A DNA stretch of 64,000 nucleotides from Saccharomycopsis malanga. Taxonomy: Eukaryota; Ascomycota; Saccharomycetes; Ascoideales; Saccharomycopsidaceae. Positions 49,085 through 59,823 of this stretch are shown one piece after another. The notes under the pieces were generated by a model. That model ran no database searches. It saw only the letters and a program-made list of their open reading frames with translations, and was not told the origin of the DNA. How positions within the stretch are numbered: position 1 is the first letter of the stretch; each line of letters opens with the position of its first letter. A program made the translations under genes and the position numbers. The stretch is taken from contig CP025325.1 of the NCBI GenBank assembly GCA_004014935.1, forward strand, positions 1,984,001 through 2,048,000, written 5' to 3'.

Positions 49085-51039
49085 TGCCAAATTGTAATTT
49101 ATTTTGGTGAATGAAATTTACGTCTTGAACTTTTTACTTCAACTTTGGTCTACAAATGGGTGATATAACACATTTATAGTGAAATATGTTTGAGACCAAC
49201 CGATTTCCAGTAGAATTGAGCCACCTAGAGCATAAAGCATCCAATACAAGCTCAATGCTGAAATTGAGCTTTACTGTCTGCTGCTACTTTCGAAAGAGAC
49301 TAATATATTTCTTGGCCCATTATCGCCAAAAATAAATAACAGAATACTACAATGAGCAAAAGCTAGCAGATCACGTCTCTATTGTTTGAGGGTCTACGTT
49401 AATTCTATCCTTGAAAGTTGAAAGCGTGTCTGACGACATGTTGCAGCCTTGCACAATAGCCAAGATCTTCAGTGTGGGTCTAAAAATAGCATTTTGACAC
49501 CTGTTTCACGATTATCGGTATACAGTGCAACCTTTTATATCCTAGGGACATGGCAAATTCACCAAGGAAGTGGATAATATACTAATTAAAAGAAAGAAAA
49601 CATAAATAAATTATTGTGGAGACTCCCACGTCAAACTTTTTGTTGGTTATAAAAATATATTTATCAGTTTTCCAACAATGCGAATTGCTTGCAATTCAGA
49701 TCCCTACGGCAGAATGTCGCAGTATAGGACTGGCCCATTTACATACTCACATATGGCAAAGTAAAATGTTGATTGGAAAAGTAGGAGCGTCAAGCGTCAA
49801 AAAATGAGAAAACTTTTGATTTAGTAACGTACGTGTGCTTTAGCTCTTAAAAATGGCTTACCAAAGTACAGTGAATACCCAAAAATGGGTTTTCTACAAC
49901 TCTTCGCCCTGGCATATCCTTTCAAGAACTCGCCCTGAACAGCTTAAAATTGAAACTACTCCTCTCCTCACTTGGATATTTAATGCCACTCTGTCATTCT
50001 CATGTTATAATTACCAGAATACCTACTGTTCTACACAGTGCTACATAACCATAAACCGTTAGGCTTCTCACAAGACATGCTGCATTCGTGCATGCACGAG
50101 TGCCGTTTCCCAACTGCCCTCAGTATGGCCTTTACGTTAGGCTTATGACGAGGACCATAAGGTTTATGATGTAGTGACAAAGAGAAATGGATTCTATTCC
50201 TGCCTTATCTTGTGCGGCGTCTTTAGTTGCATATTGTATCTATTGAGGTTTGCTGGTGTCCTGAACTTCTTTGGCGGATGTCTCCAAAGCCCCATGATGG
50301 CATTGTAACTGGCCCAGGGTCTCATATGAGACTATAGTTCTCAGGTTTCATCACATTTGAGCCGTGACATTTGTTTGTAGAGAGTTGCTTTGTATAGTAG
50401 CTTTTCACAATGTATGCTTCCCCTATTATTTGCTTGGCAGTTTCTCCAATGTTTTTAGTTCTCCTATAAGCAGAATCCAGATTACTTGTAATGTCACCTT
50501 AGAGAAGGTCAGAATGAAGTAGTTCAACCATAAAAGTCTAGTAATGGTTTGACTGTTCATTCCCTGAATAACTAATTGAAAGAGGCACGAAAAGTTAATA
50601 TAGGCCATATTTGAGCCCTGCATCACATTTCTGATAACACCGTCTAAAAGAGTGTCAAATAATATCAATACCGTGTCAGCATTTTTGAATAGTATGTTAA
50701 TAGTGCTAAGGAGAAGACGCCCATTATATGGGGTCTTTTACGCCGCACGTAAGCACACAGCTAAATAGCGCCAACATGCATAAAAACGGGCCAACTCTTA
50801 TCAGTAGTGCCCTATATAGTGCCCAGCCTTCCTCGATGCTCCAGGGATACAACTATATAAGCAAGGTCGATTGTCTTGTTTCTACTGGCCTCTGGTAATT
50901 TGTTTAACGAGGAACCTTGAATATCCATTACAAGAAATTTTCATTGTCGCTAATTTCCATAATTTTGAGACTCTTTGCACATCTGGAGTCTATAGTACAC
51001 GGCTAAAAAGCCCAAGAACAGAGGAATTATTCATCCAAC
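49085..51039. other. Intergenic region upstream of the amino-acid permease
   Basis: Almost 2 kb. GATA-factor cores CTTATC occur at 50204-50209 and 50797-50802, fitting nitrogen control of a permease. Three frames of 63-80 codons (for example ATG at 49853) show no motif and are not supported. The stretch 50050-50420 is less AT-rich than the rest. Confidence 0.45.
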
Positions 51040-52743
51040 ATGTCGTACAACGAGAAAAAATACGAAGAGGGAAAACAGTTTTCAGAAGTCACCTCTGAAA
51101 TAAAGTCCATCTACGATACTCCAGCTAACAAAGAACTTACTGGCTGGGCTGGTTTCAAAAATGGTTTTAAAAGAAGAGAGGAAACAGAGGCCAAGCAGGA
51201 CTTGAAGAAAACTTTGTCTCAAAGACATGTTATTATGATCGCATTATCTACCGGTGTTGGCACTGGTTTATGGGTGGGTTCTGGTAAATCGTTAGCTGCC
51301 TCAGGTCCAGCTGGTGTGCTTATTGGATATGCTGTTATCTCCTTTATGATTTTCTTTGTTATGGATTCTGCTGGTGAGATGGCTGTTGCTTATGGAAGTT
51401 TGTCAGGTGGATTTAACGCCTACTCCAAAAAATTTGTGGATGAATCTCTTGGTTTTGCAGTCGGCTGGAACTATGGTATTCAATGGCTTACTGTATTTTC
51501 CTTGGAATTGGTCACTGCTACCATGACTTTGAAATACTGGACTAATGTCAACTCAGACATCTTTGTAGGCCCTTTCTACTTCTTGATTTTGGCCATCAAC
51601 TTTTTTGGGGCCAAAGGTTATGGTGAAGCCGAGTTTTTCTTCAACACTACAAAGTTGATCACTGTCACTGGTTTTATTCTTCTTGCCATAATCATTGACC
51701 TTGGTGGAGGCGGCGACAACAAATATGTGGGCTCCGAGTACTGGTCAAAGCCTGGTGCCTTCAACAACGGTTTCAAAGGTATCTGTTCCGTGTTTGTTTC
51801 TGCTGCTTTTGCCTTTGGTGGCACTGAATTCGTCGCATTGACTGCTGCCGAACAAGAAAGTCCTAGAAAAGCCATTCCACAAGCTATCAAAATCGTCGGC
51901 TACAGAATTATCTTCATCTTCATGCTTTCCTTAACCATGATTGGTTTGTTAGTCCCTTACAACTCTGACCACTTGATGGGATCTGGTGGATCTGCTACAC
52001 ATGCTTCCCCATTCGTTATTGCAGTCAGCACTCACGGTGTGAGAGTTGTTCCTCATATCATCAACGCTGTTATCTTGTTATCTGTCCTTTCCGTTGCCAA
52101 CTCTGCCGTCTACTCTAGTTCTAGAACTATCCAGTCTTTGGCCGAGCAAGGCTTTGCCCCACAAACATTCAACTACATTGACAAACAGGGCAGACCATTA
52201 GCCGGTTTGATTCTTGCTTCTGTATGTGGTCTTTTCAGTTTCATTGCTGCTTACAAGGAAGAAGAGACTGTTTTCAACTGGTTATTGTCTATCTCTGGTT
52301 TGTCAACAATTTTCACTTGGACCATGATTTGTATCTGTCACTTGAGATTTAGAGCCGCCATGCAAAAACAAGGAAGATCTTTGGGCGAATTAGGTTACAA
52401 GGCCTTAACCGGTGTTTATGGATCTTACATCGCAATTGCTTTGAATGTATTCGTTTTGATTGTCCAATTCTGGATTTCGTTATTCCCTCTTGGCGGTGAC
52501 GGAAAACCAAACGCCATTAACTTTTTCCAAAACTACTTGGGTGTCGTTTTCTTATTAATCTTCTATGTTGGACACAAGATTTACAAGAGAAATTGGACCC
52601 TTTATTACAAGGCTGAGGATATCGACTTGATTTCAGACAGAAAGATCTTTGACGAAGATCTTATGAAACAGGAGGCTGCCGAACAAAAGGCCTACTTGAA
52701 AACCGCTCCATTTGTTGTGAAGATGCAAAACATTTTGTGTTAA
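51040..52743 (+). CDS. General amino-acid permease family (YAT/AAP) transporter
   Basis: 567 residues with twelve predicted membrane helices (first at about residues 65-85). The N-terminal signature KKTLSQRHVIMIALSTGVGTG and the following GLWVGSGKSLAASGPAG are the amino-acid permease motifs; the family's substrate-contacting TM1 loop is intact. FVALTAAEQESPRKAIPQAIK in the middle is the second hallmark. The hydrophilic N-terminus has several lysines for Rsp5-dependent ubiquitination. The C-terminus lacks the usual FWC ending and finishes KMQNILC. It imports amino acids by proton symport at the plasma membrane. It belongs to the Gap1/Agp-like group, but substrate range cannot be told from sequence. 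GATA sites upstream suggest nitrogen catabolite repression. Confidence 0.93.
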   Translation: MSYNEKKYEEGKQFSEVTSEIKSIYDTPANKELTGWAGFKNGFKRREETEAKQDLKKTLSQRHVIMIALSTGVGTGLWVGSGKSLAASGPAGVLIGYAVISFMIFFVMDSAGEMAVAYGSLSGGFNAYSKKFVDESLGFAVGWNYGIQWLTVFSLELVTATMTLKYWTNVNSDIFVGPFYFLILAINFFGAKGYGEAEFFFNTTKLITVTGFILLAIIIDLGGGGDNKYVGSEYWSKPGAFNNGFKGICSVFVSAAFAFGGTEFVALTAAEQESPRKAIPQAIKIVGYRIIFIFMLSLTMIGLLVPYNSDHLMGSGGSATHASPFVIAVSTHGVRVVPHIINAVILLSVLSVANSAVYSSSRTIQSLAEQGFAPQTFNYIDKQGRPLAGLILASVCGLFSFIAAYKEEETVFNWLLSISGLSTIFTWTMICICHLRFRAAMQKQGRSLGELGYKALTGVYGSYIAIALNVFVLIVQFWISLFPLGGDGKPNAINFFQNYLGVVFLLIFYVGHKIYKRNWTLYYKAEDIDLISDRKIFDEDLMKQEAAEQKAYLKTAPFVVKMQNILC

Positions 52744-53062
52744 ATGTCGTAGCGTATTGTTTGATTTCATGTCTGGTACATGTCTGCCTTACTATATTAT
52801 TATTTACTTCTGCACCCCTTAAAGGCTTTTATTTTTTCTATTCTATTAGTTGTTCTGTTATTTATTTAGTTTTTTCGCTTCGCTTTCTCAATGTTAACGT
52901 TTACAAGTTTTCTTAAGCTACAGTTGTAAAAATACCCAGGCGAGGGCGTAAAGAATAACTATGTTCCGACCGTCCATCTACACTTGCAATATCTCTGACA
53001 GCAATTTGTTACTATTTACATTTTATGTTCCCACACAAAACCCATATATTACTTGTATACTT
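52744..53062. other. Intergenic region between convergent permease and DAM1
   Basis: T-rich 3' flanks. Nothing else seen. Confidence 0.4.
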
Positions 53063-53713
53063 TCATCTTTTATAATTGTCTTGATTGTTCCTCTGACGCT
53101 GTTGGCGTGCCAATGCAGCACGACTGCCCTTAGGCCCTAGACTGTTACTGAGCTGAGGGATTCTGCTTTGACGCCTGCCTTTAGTAGCGGTTTTGCTTTT
53201 TGATAATGTGTGTAAGGCGGAAGATGTGGATGGCGTCCGGAATTCTGGTTTTTTGAACTCGTCTTTGCTAGATTTTTGCTCTAACTCTGCAGGAAGGTCT
53301 TGACGAGGATTTACAATGAAAGAGTTTTCACTTAGAAGGGAGAGGCTAGTATTTTCGTCTTTTGAAAAGTTTGGTTTAGGGATTTTGCTATGTGCTGCTG
53401 GCGTATCTTCTAGTCTACTGATATTTTCTTTTAGTTGGAGAATTTTGGCATCCAACTGATCGAGTTTGTATTTGTTGACGAAATTTTCTTTGGAAGGAGC
53501 CTCCACAAACTCTGTGCACCAGGCATTGATGTTCAAACCATATATAAGCGCTCCTATACTTTCATTAAACTGGGTGAAGCTATCATGGAGCCGCTGAAGG
53601 CCAATGAGATGCCTATTCAATTGATTGAGATCCAGAGCTAACGTCTTGAACGACCGGATGTCATCGACTAGTGAGTAATCCTTCTGTGTGGCTACCAAGG
53701 ACTTTCGAGACAT
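53063..53713 (-). CDS. DAM1: DASH/Dam1 complex subunit Dam1
   Basis: 216 residues from the ATG at 53713 (MSRKSLVATQKDYSL); the longer frame begins with TTG. S. cerevisiae Dam1 has 343 residues. The conserved helical core is at about residues 20-85: LNRHLIGLQRLHDSFTQFNE and SIGALIYGLNINAWCTEFVEAP align clearly with yeast Dam1 (LHESL, NESLGSLLYGIMSNSWCVEF). The C-terminal tail is basic and disordered, with RRQS (an Ipl1/Aurora-type site) and TPSTS. Dam1 forms rings on kinetochore microtubules, and Aurora phosphorylation of its tail releases wrong attachments. The shorter tail is usual for Candida-type Dam1. Confidence 0.92.
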   Translation of the reverse strand: MSRKSLVATQKDYSLVDDIRSFKTLALDLNQLNRHLIGLQRLHDSFTQFNESIGALIYGLNINAWCTEFVEAPSKENFVNKYKLDQLDAKILQLKENISRLEDTPAAHSKIPKPNFSKDENTSLSLLSENSFIVNPRQDLPAELEQKSSKDEFKKPEFRTPSTSSALHTLSKSKTATKGRRQSRIPQLSNSLGPKGSRAALARQQRQRNNQDNYKR

Positions 53714-54417
53714 TTTGTTACAATGCAATATGATTCATGGCATCGTATTACAATATTTTAATACTGTAGGTATTAAAACAATGTGTATAAACAACTGAAG
53801 CCCCCGTAGGATGAACGCGCGATCAGATGAGCTGAAGAACCGGGTAAAAACAGCTATAATAATACAAGAACGGCGGCCGTGTCTTACGTTCAATAGGGGA
53901 GATCAACAGGGTTTTATCACAAGCAAAAGAGCAAACTAGGCCAAAAAATTGGTCATCAAAGGTTGGAGAGACAACTCGATTTGATGACAGTGTAGGAAAA
54001 CGTTCATGTAGAGGATGCTAGTGGTGTTGCTAAATGTTAAATGATCGGCCAGTGCCTTAGAACGTCCGTAAAAAGTACATAAGAAAAAAAAATCCAGTAG
54101 AAAGTAATGGAGAGAAGTCAAAATTGTCGCACTTTTTTTTTGTTCTAGTAGCAACGAGTGTCTTTTCAAGAAAATCATTTCCAGGATTGATTTTTTGTTT
54201 GATCTGTTGTTACTTGCTGGTTGAACCATCGCGGCTTGTAGAATGAGCCAAATGCCGCTTTCCATTACCATTGCTTGCTTCTTCATTCATATATTCGATC
54301 CATCATTGAACAATACATGCAGGAAATTTCAGCATATCAGCACATAGTATATTTTTCAGCAAGCGCATACTAATATTCAGCAAGATATACCATAAATATT
54401 CCAGTGTCAACTATCCA
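53714..54417. promoter_or_regulatory. Divergent promoter region of DAM1 and the SAT4/HAL5-type kinase
   Basis: 704 bp. Contains CGGCGGCCG near 53871, a possible zinc-cluster factor site. A 116-codon reverse frame (53936-54286) has no motif and is not supported. Confidence 0.35.
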
Positions 54418-56394
54418 ATGAGCAAAAAAAACTCACCTTCATCGTCAACTTCAAAGTTTTGGAATAAACCGTTTTCCAGTTCTGAATTGCTCAGAAACGG
54501 GAAAAACAGCAGTTCTTCACCATCTCCACCTCCTACTGGAGGTTCTAAAGCAAATCATTCGTTGTATATTGATGAATCTGAAAATAACAACAACAGTTAT
54601 GACCCTGCTTACTATAGTGATGTGCCACCACACTCGACTCATGATGGTCGAGTAGCACGTTCTAAATCGGTCAGTGCCAAGACCCATCATCGGAAACTAC
54701 ATCACAACGCAACATCTGATGATATTTTGCATCACTCAGAAGATGCTGCTTTGCATTCATTAAGTTCCAAGTTCAAGACATTGTTTAAACCAAGCGAAAC
54801 CCATGCAAACGACCATGCACCAAGCCGAAATAACTCGAAAAGTAGCAACTCTAAAAACATCAGTAAGAATAGTAGAAATCAAGATAGTAGTCCCAGATTG
54901 CCGTCCCCCAAAAATGGACAATTTGAGGAGAAGTCTATGACGCCAGTTGTAGAGACCGAAACCGAATATTTCAATCGCGATGAGGAGCGTCTAAAGGTGG
55001 AAAAACAATTGGGCCATCTTATATTATATACTAATGGTGAACATGAACATCTGTTGAAGAAGGCCAAATTATTGGAAAAACCAGTATCTAATCTTATACC
55101 AGGTGGTGCGTTATTGTCCGCATTATTGAAGCCTAAAAGTGGTGGAAGTGCTGGCAATGAACAAAATAGCGCAATAAGCATTTTTTCAGAAGCTCCCGAA
55201 CTAAAGCTTTTACAAGAATTAAAAGCGAGAAAATTACAGAATTCAGGAGATTTGGAACCTTTGATCACTAGAACAAGAAAAGCTAAATTACCGCTGGAGC
55301 CTCGCAGACAACCAACAGAAGACAGACCAGAAGATGTGGAGTCTGATGGCGAGGATTCTGAGCCAGAAGTTGTCGACGCTGCTATAGATAAACCTCAATT
55401 GGAGCTCATCAATAAGCTTGTAAACGCCATTGACGAGGCTAAATTCATGAAGGCAGGGCAAGGAAAAGATGTAAAGTTGAGTTCCGAATATGGTGTTTCA
55501 CAAGGGATCTGTGGTAGAGGATCATACGGAGTGGTAAAAATTGTTTCTAAGATTGACCCGAAAACAAAAAAAGAAAAGTTTTTTGCTGTCAAAGAATTGA
55601 AACAAAAATCTAATGAAAGTCCAGGTCATTTTTCAAAAAGATTGATTTCGGAATTCATTATCTCATTGTCATTGAACCATTGTAACATAGTGAAAACCTA
55701 TGACTTGATGCGAAACTCCAAGGGAGTCTACTCCGAAGTACTAGAATATTGTGATGCCGGTGATCTTTATACTTTGATTGCCGAGGCAGGAAGAGATGGT
55801 CTTCATTATATTGAAGCAGACTGTTTTTTCAAACAATTGCTTAATGGAGTTATTTTTATGCATTCAAAGGGTATTGCTCACTGCGATTTAAAGCCAGAAA
55901 ATGTTCTCTTGCAAAGAGATGGTGCTTGTAAAATTATCGATTTTGGAACTTCTGCTGTTTTCAAAACTGCCTGGGAAAAGGATATCCATTTGTCCCATGG
56001 CGTATGTGGGTCTGAACCATATGTAGCGCCTGAGGAATACGTTTTAAAGTACTATGATCCACGCTTGACAGACGTATGGGCATTGGGAGTCTTGTATATG
56101 GTGATGAGAGTGGGCACATACTTGTGGCAGAAGGCTAAAGAGGGGCAGGATGACCTTTACGAGAAGTATCTCAAGAAGAGACCTTATGAGGATGATGATG
56201 GATATTACACCAAAGGATCCTTTGAGCCTATAGAGTCGTTGAAAGACGGCACAGATAGAGAGGTCATAAGGTCTAAAATAGACACCTTGTACGATATTTT
56301 AGAGCCTGATCCAGAAGAAAGAATGACGACCCTTGATATTTACAAAACTAGTTGGATATCAAGTGTTTCTATATGCCGAAGACATAAGGAATAA
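54418..56394 (+). CDS. Ser/Thr protein kinase of the SAT4(HAL4)/HAL5 family with HCD in place of HRD
   Basis: 658 residues. A Ser-rich regulatory N-terminus (1-350) is followed by a kinase domain at about 361-645: glycine loop GRGSYGVV, Lys K392 in FAVKELK, DFG at D508 and the APE-type VAPEEY. The catalytic loop reads AHCDLKPEN (H488-C489-D490), so the Arg of HRD is replaced by Cys. The fungal-specific features FFKQLLNGVIFMHSKGIAH, AWEKDIHLSHGVCGSEPY and FEPIESLKDG place it with Sat4/Hal5, which stabilise the Trk1 potassium transporter and other permeases at the plasma membrane. Non-RD kinases do not depend on activation-loop phosphorylation in the usual way. Which of the paralogues this corresponds to is not clear. 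Confidence 0.9.
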   Translation: MSKKNSPSSSTSKFWNKPFSSSELLRNGKNSSSSPSPPPTGGSKANHSLYIDESENNNNSYDPAYYSDVPPHSTHDGRVARSKSVSAKTHHRKLHHNATSDDILHHSEDAALHSLSSKFKTLFKPSETHANDHAPSRNNSKSSNSKNISKNSRNQDSSPRLPSPKNGQFEEKSMTPVVETETEYFNRDEERLKVEKQLGHLILYTNGEHEHLLKKAKLLEKPVSNLIPGGALLSALLKPKSGGSAGNEQNSAISIFSEAPELKLLQELKARKLQNSGDLEPLITRTRKAKLPLEPRRQPTEDRPEDVESDGEDSEPEVVDAAIDKPQLELINKLVNAIDEAKFMKAGQGKDVKLSSEYGVSQGICGRGSYGVVKIVSKIDPKTKKEKFFAVKELKQKSNESPGHFSKRLISEFIISLSLNHCNIVKTYDLMRNSKGVYSEVLEYCDAGDLYTLIAEAGRDGLHYIEADCFFKQLLNGVIFMHSKGIAHCDLKPENVLLQRDGACKIIDFGTSAVFKTAWEKDIHLSHGVCGSEPYVAPEEYVLKYYDPRLTDVWALGVLYMVMRVGTYLWQKAKEGQDDLYEKYLKKRPYEDDDGYYTKGSFEPIESLKDGTDREVIRSKIDTLYDILEPDPEERMTTLDIYKTSWISSVSICRRHKE

Positions 56395-57026
56395 GCTGTT
56401 CTGTTTGTTTTTTAAACTTTTTACAGTGATATAGATATTATACACGGAAGCCTGCTGCTTTACATATTTTATTATTATTTTATTTTGCAACAATATATAT
56501 CACAAATGACGGGTGTCACAATTTAAAGAAAAAGTTTTTCATCGCCAGATTGGTAGGTTAAATGACGCTTACCAAATTAGAATAAAAGACATGTAAAAAC
56601 TAGAGAGTATTTTCATCTTTTGAGTTGCGAATTGAACATTAGTGTATGTTGTTGTGGACAATGTAGCTTGTAATTTTTATATTGGAAATGGCACATGATG
56701 CTTCAACCAGATAAAGATGAGCAGTTATTTATCAAGCCAATAATAAGCAGAAACTAAAAACTTCATCAATGATGCTACAACAGAATATTTGGACTGCTAA
56801 TGGTACATATGACATGAAACTTTTTATTGGAATAGAACATAAATAAAAACAAACATAACTGAATAAAAACAAGACAAAAATGATTTGGTAACCTCAAAGA
56901 AACAGGCTTTGTTAAAATGAAAATAGCAAATTACCTTAGAATGCAACTAATAACCTACTGTAATTGAAACATAATAACCTAATACAGTGATGCCAATGTA
57001 CATACACTCGAGGACAATACCATGAA
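56395..57026. other. Intergenic region between convergent kinase gene and YRA1
   Basis: AT-rich 3' flanks of both genes. No gene or repeat seen. Confidence 0.4.
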
Positions 57027-57764
57027 TCACTCCACGGCTGGAAATGGCTTTTGGTCCTCAACATCCATTGCGTCGTTTGATGGTTGCTCATTTACCTGTG
57101 GTTCATCCTTCTGGTTTCTGTAGCTTTCCAACTCCGCATCTAAATCTTCAAGGGTTGGTTTTGGTGGCCTTGGGTTACGTTTTCTTGAGCCACGGCTTTT
57201 TCCACTGCTGGCAATTCCACCACCAATTCTATCTTGCAAAGGAATACCATTGCTGACACTGATTATTTTTCCTGCTGCCTTTCTACCATCAAACTTTTCA
57301 ATGGCAATAGACGCGTTATCTGGATTAACAAACCCTACATAGGCAACGCCCAAGCTACGACCGTTGGTATCGAATTCTATTCTTGTGAAAAGAACCTCAC
57401 CAACCTGAGAAAACAAATCATGAATATCTTTTTCAGTAAGATCGTAGTGTAAATTTGTGATCTTGACATATGGTTTACCTTGACTAAGTTTCTTCACTTC
57501 TGGATCCTCAAACAGTCTAGGTGATGGCCTATAGTGGCTTCCACTTCCTCTTCCTCTACTTCCGCGTCCACGTCTACCATCTGGCTTGCTCACACCTCTA
57601 CTCCGGGTATTTTTTGGACCACGACGTCTTCCATTATTGTCGTTTTTCTACAATAATTGTTAGTGGGTCCTTTATAGTGATGACAGCTGCAAATTGAAGC
57701 GATACCAAATGCATACCTTGGCTCCTATAATTTCGTCTAATGACTTTTCAAGTAGATCCGACAT
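57027..57764 (-). CDS. YRA1: mRNA export adaptor Yra1 (ALY/REF), one intron
   Basis: Spliced product of 222 residues. Exon 1 is 57717-57764 (MSDLLEKSLDEIIGAK). The 69-bp intron (57648-57716) has GTATGC, a CACTAAC branch (57659-57665) and TAG. Exon 2 is 57027-57647. Exon 1 encodes the REF N-box (LLEKSLDEIIG). Exon 2 encodes an Arg/Gly-rich region, one RRM (about 74-148, VKITNLHYDLTEKDIHDLF and LGVAYVGFVN) and the C-terminal Sub2-binding box TLEDLDAELESYRNQ (about 182-196). Yra1 bridges the helicase Sub2 and the export receptor Mex67 in TREX. The uninterrupted frame starts at a GTG inside exon 2, so the intron is required. S. cerevisiae YRA1 has an unusually long regulatory intron; this one is short. 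Confidence 0.94.
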
Positions 57765-58626
57765 AGTAATGACCTCTATCGTTCAATTCATCCTAGTCGC
57801 CACTAGCCGACGCCATGTTGAAATATCACATCTTTATTTATCATCACCAATAAGTCACGTAGTCAGGTGTTACCCGGGCATATAATACGGATAAACTGCG
57901 CTCACCACATATGTACTAAATGCACTCCAGCAACCTTCTCTAGGCGTCACCAATATGTTTTTCCTCCCGAGAGAGACAGGAGGGCCCGGGCTACTTTTGA
58001 AGCGAGAGACCAATTTAGCTGGCGAGTTGTGTACTGGGATTGCTGTTGATAAAGCGATACTATTACTATCCAAACAGCCAATTATACACTGTGCGAATAA
58101 GGGTGGCAATAAGGGTGGCATTTTATTAGAAAAAAAATTCAATTATAATATACTCAGCGCATTCTACCATTGCGAAATTATTAGCACTGGGCCTCGTTTA
58201 AAGTTTGAAAAGTTATAAAAGAGTAATATTGCAAGAAAGAGAAGATACAGATTTTAGGATTTGTCTCTTAGTGTGTTTAAAGATAGTTTGGTTGAATTAG
58301 TGACCATACCATCTTGATTTAACTCAATTGGTTAGCATTGTGAATATTTATGTCCGGTATCTTTAGTACCGATTGATTGAGATTTGAAACTTGCAGAGTT
58401 CAGCGAGGAAGGTGAAGAGTGCTAAGTTAATACTCATTGAAAATTTTTATTGAAGCAACATATATTGGAAGATCATATCCATAACAAAGAAGTTACAGGT
58501 AACGATTCAAAGACTCTACATTGCTAGTTCAATTTGTTATTTAACAGCTTTAGGTTGCACGTATTATTCGTATTAGCATAGGTAGGCATCAAGCTACTCA
58601 TAGTATTGAATACCAACAGTTTTCTA
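57765..58626. promoter_or_regulatory. Divergent promoter region of YRA1 and the PKA catalytic gene
   Basis: 862 bp. Includes a 12-bp tandem duplication (AAGGGTGGCAAT then AAGGGTGGCATT, about 58099-58122) and a short upstream ORF (ATG at 58350, MSGIFSTD) that would lie in a long PKA leader. A stretch near 58022-58060 vaguely resembles 8240-8300. Confidence 0.4.
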
Positions 58627-59823
58627 ATGGCTGACCTTAATCAAAAGCCCAGTGGCATTCCTAACAACTACAATGACACACCTGCTACTAGTCACAGTCA
58701 AGCCACCGATCTGTCCTCTAGTCTGCTAACAAGCACCAACAATGGCTCCACCAAAATGTCTGTAGTGCCGCTGGCGATACCAGCAACGTCTGGATCCGTT
58801 TCTTCGCTGCTCAGTATCTGCCGTGTTCCCAGCAAGCTTCCACAAGTATCTGCTAAAACTAAGGGAAAATACTCTTTGAAAGACTTTCATATCCTTAGAA
58901 CGTTAGGCACTGGGTCTTTTGGAAGAGTCCATTTGGTACGTTCTGTGCATAATGGGAGGTTTTATGCTATGAAGACATTGAAAAAGTCACAAGTTTATAA
59001 GATGAAGCAGGTGGAACATACTAATGACGAACGTAAAATGCTCAAAATAGTAGAGCATCCATTCATCACTCGAATGTGGGGCACTTTCCAAGACGTAAAG
59101 TATGTTTATATGATCATGGATTATATTGAAGGTGGCGAATTGTTTTCTCTACTTCGGAAATCTCTGAAATTCCCCAATCCCGTGGCAAAATTCTACGCTG
59201 CGGAAGTATGCTTGGCCCTCGAATATTTACATGATCATAATATTATTTACAGAGATTTGAAGCCAGAAAACATTTTGCTTGATAAAAATGGTCATATCAA
59301 GATTACAGATTTTGGATTTGCCAAAGAAGTTCCTGATGTTACCTACACTCTTTGCGGTACTCCTGATTATATTGCACCAGAGGTCGTCGCTACTAAGCCG
59401 TACAATAAATCCGTAGATTGGTGGTCTTTTGGTATATTAATTTTCGAAATGCTTGCGGGATATACTCCATTCTGTGATCCTTCCCCAATGAAAACTTACG
59501 AAAATATATTGGCTGGTCATGTTAGATATCCTAGTTACTTCCATAGCGATGCCTTGAACCTTCTTCAAAACCTCATTACTGCGGACTTGTCTAAGAGATT
59601 AGGTAATCTTCAGGGGGGTACACAAGATGTCAAGGATCACCCTTGGTTTGCCGAAGTCATTTGGGAACGATTGTACAATAGGGATATTGAAACCCCTTAT
59701 GAACCAGCCATTCAAAGTGGTGTTGGAGACACCAGCCAGTTTGATAAGTACCCTGAGGAAGAGTTGGACTACGGTATCAAGGAAGGAGATGATCCTTATG
59801 CAAAGTATTTTGAAGAATTTTAG
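58627..59823 (+). CDS. TPK2: cAMP-dependent protein kinase catalytic subunit (Tpk)
   Basis: 398 residues from the ATG at 58627; the longer frame opens with TTG. A Ser/Thr-rich N-terminus of ~80 residues precedes the AGC kinase domain: glycine loop GTGSFGRV, K116, catalytic loop YRDLKPEN with D210, DFG D228 and activation-loop T241 in YTLCGTPDY. The C-terminal tail ends in the PKA hallmark YAKYFEEF (the FxxF pocket ligand). PKA is the effector of cAMP in growth, filamentation and stress control. Which of TPK1 or TPK2 it matches cannot be set by eye, so the symbol is tentative. One CTG codon in the kinase domain (residue 180, in RKS-x-KFPNP) falls where S. cerevisiae has Gln, compatible with serine decoding. 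Confidence 0.93.
   Translation: MADLNQKPSGIPNNYNDTPATSHSQATDLSSSLLTSTNNGSTKMSVVPLAIPATSGSVSSLLSICRVPSKLPQVSAKTKGKYSLKDFHILRTLGTGSFGRVHLVRSVHNGRFYAMKTLKKSQVYKMKQVEHTNDERKMLKIVEHPFITRMWGTFQDVKYVYMIMDYIEGGELFSLLRKSLKFPNPVAKFYAAEVCLALEYLHDHNIIYRDLKPENILLDKNGHIKITDFGFAKEVPDVTYTLCGTPDYIAPEVVATKPYNKSVDWWSFGILIFEMLAGYTPFCDPSPMKTYENILAGHVRYPSYFHSDALNLLQNLITADLSKRLGNLQGGTQDVKDHPWFAEVIWERLYNRDIETPYEPAIQSGVGDTSQFDKYPEEELDYGIKEGDDPYAKYFEEF

Noticed and set aside
49853-50062. 69-codon ORF as a decayed dehydrogenase
   Set aside because: The first residues slightly resemble reductase N-termini (QKWVFY), but nothing further supports it.
54879-55268. 129-codon reverse frame
   Set aside because: Antisense to the kinase gene's N-terminal region.
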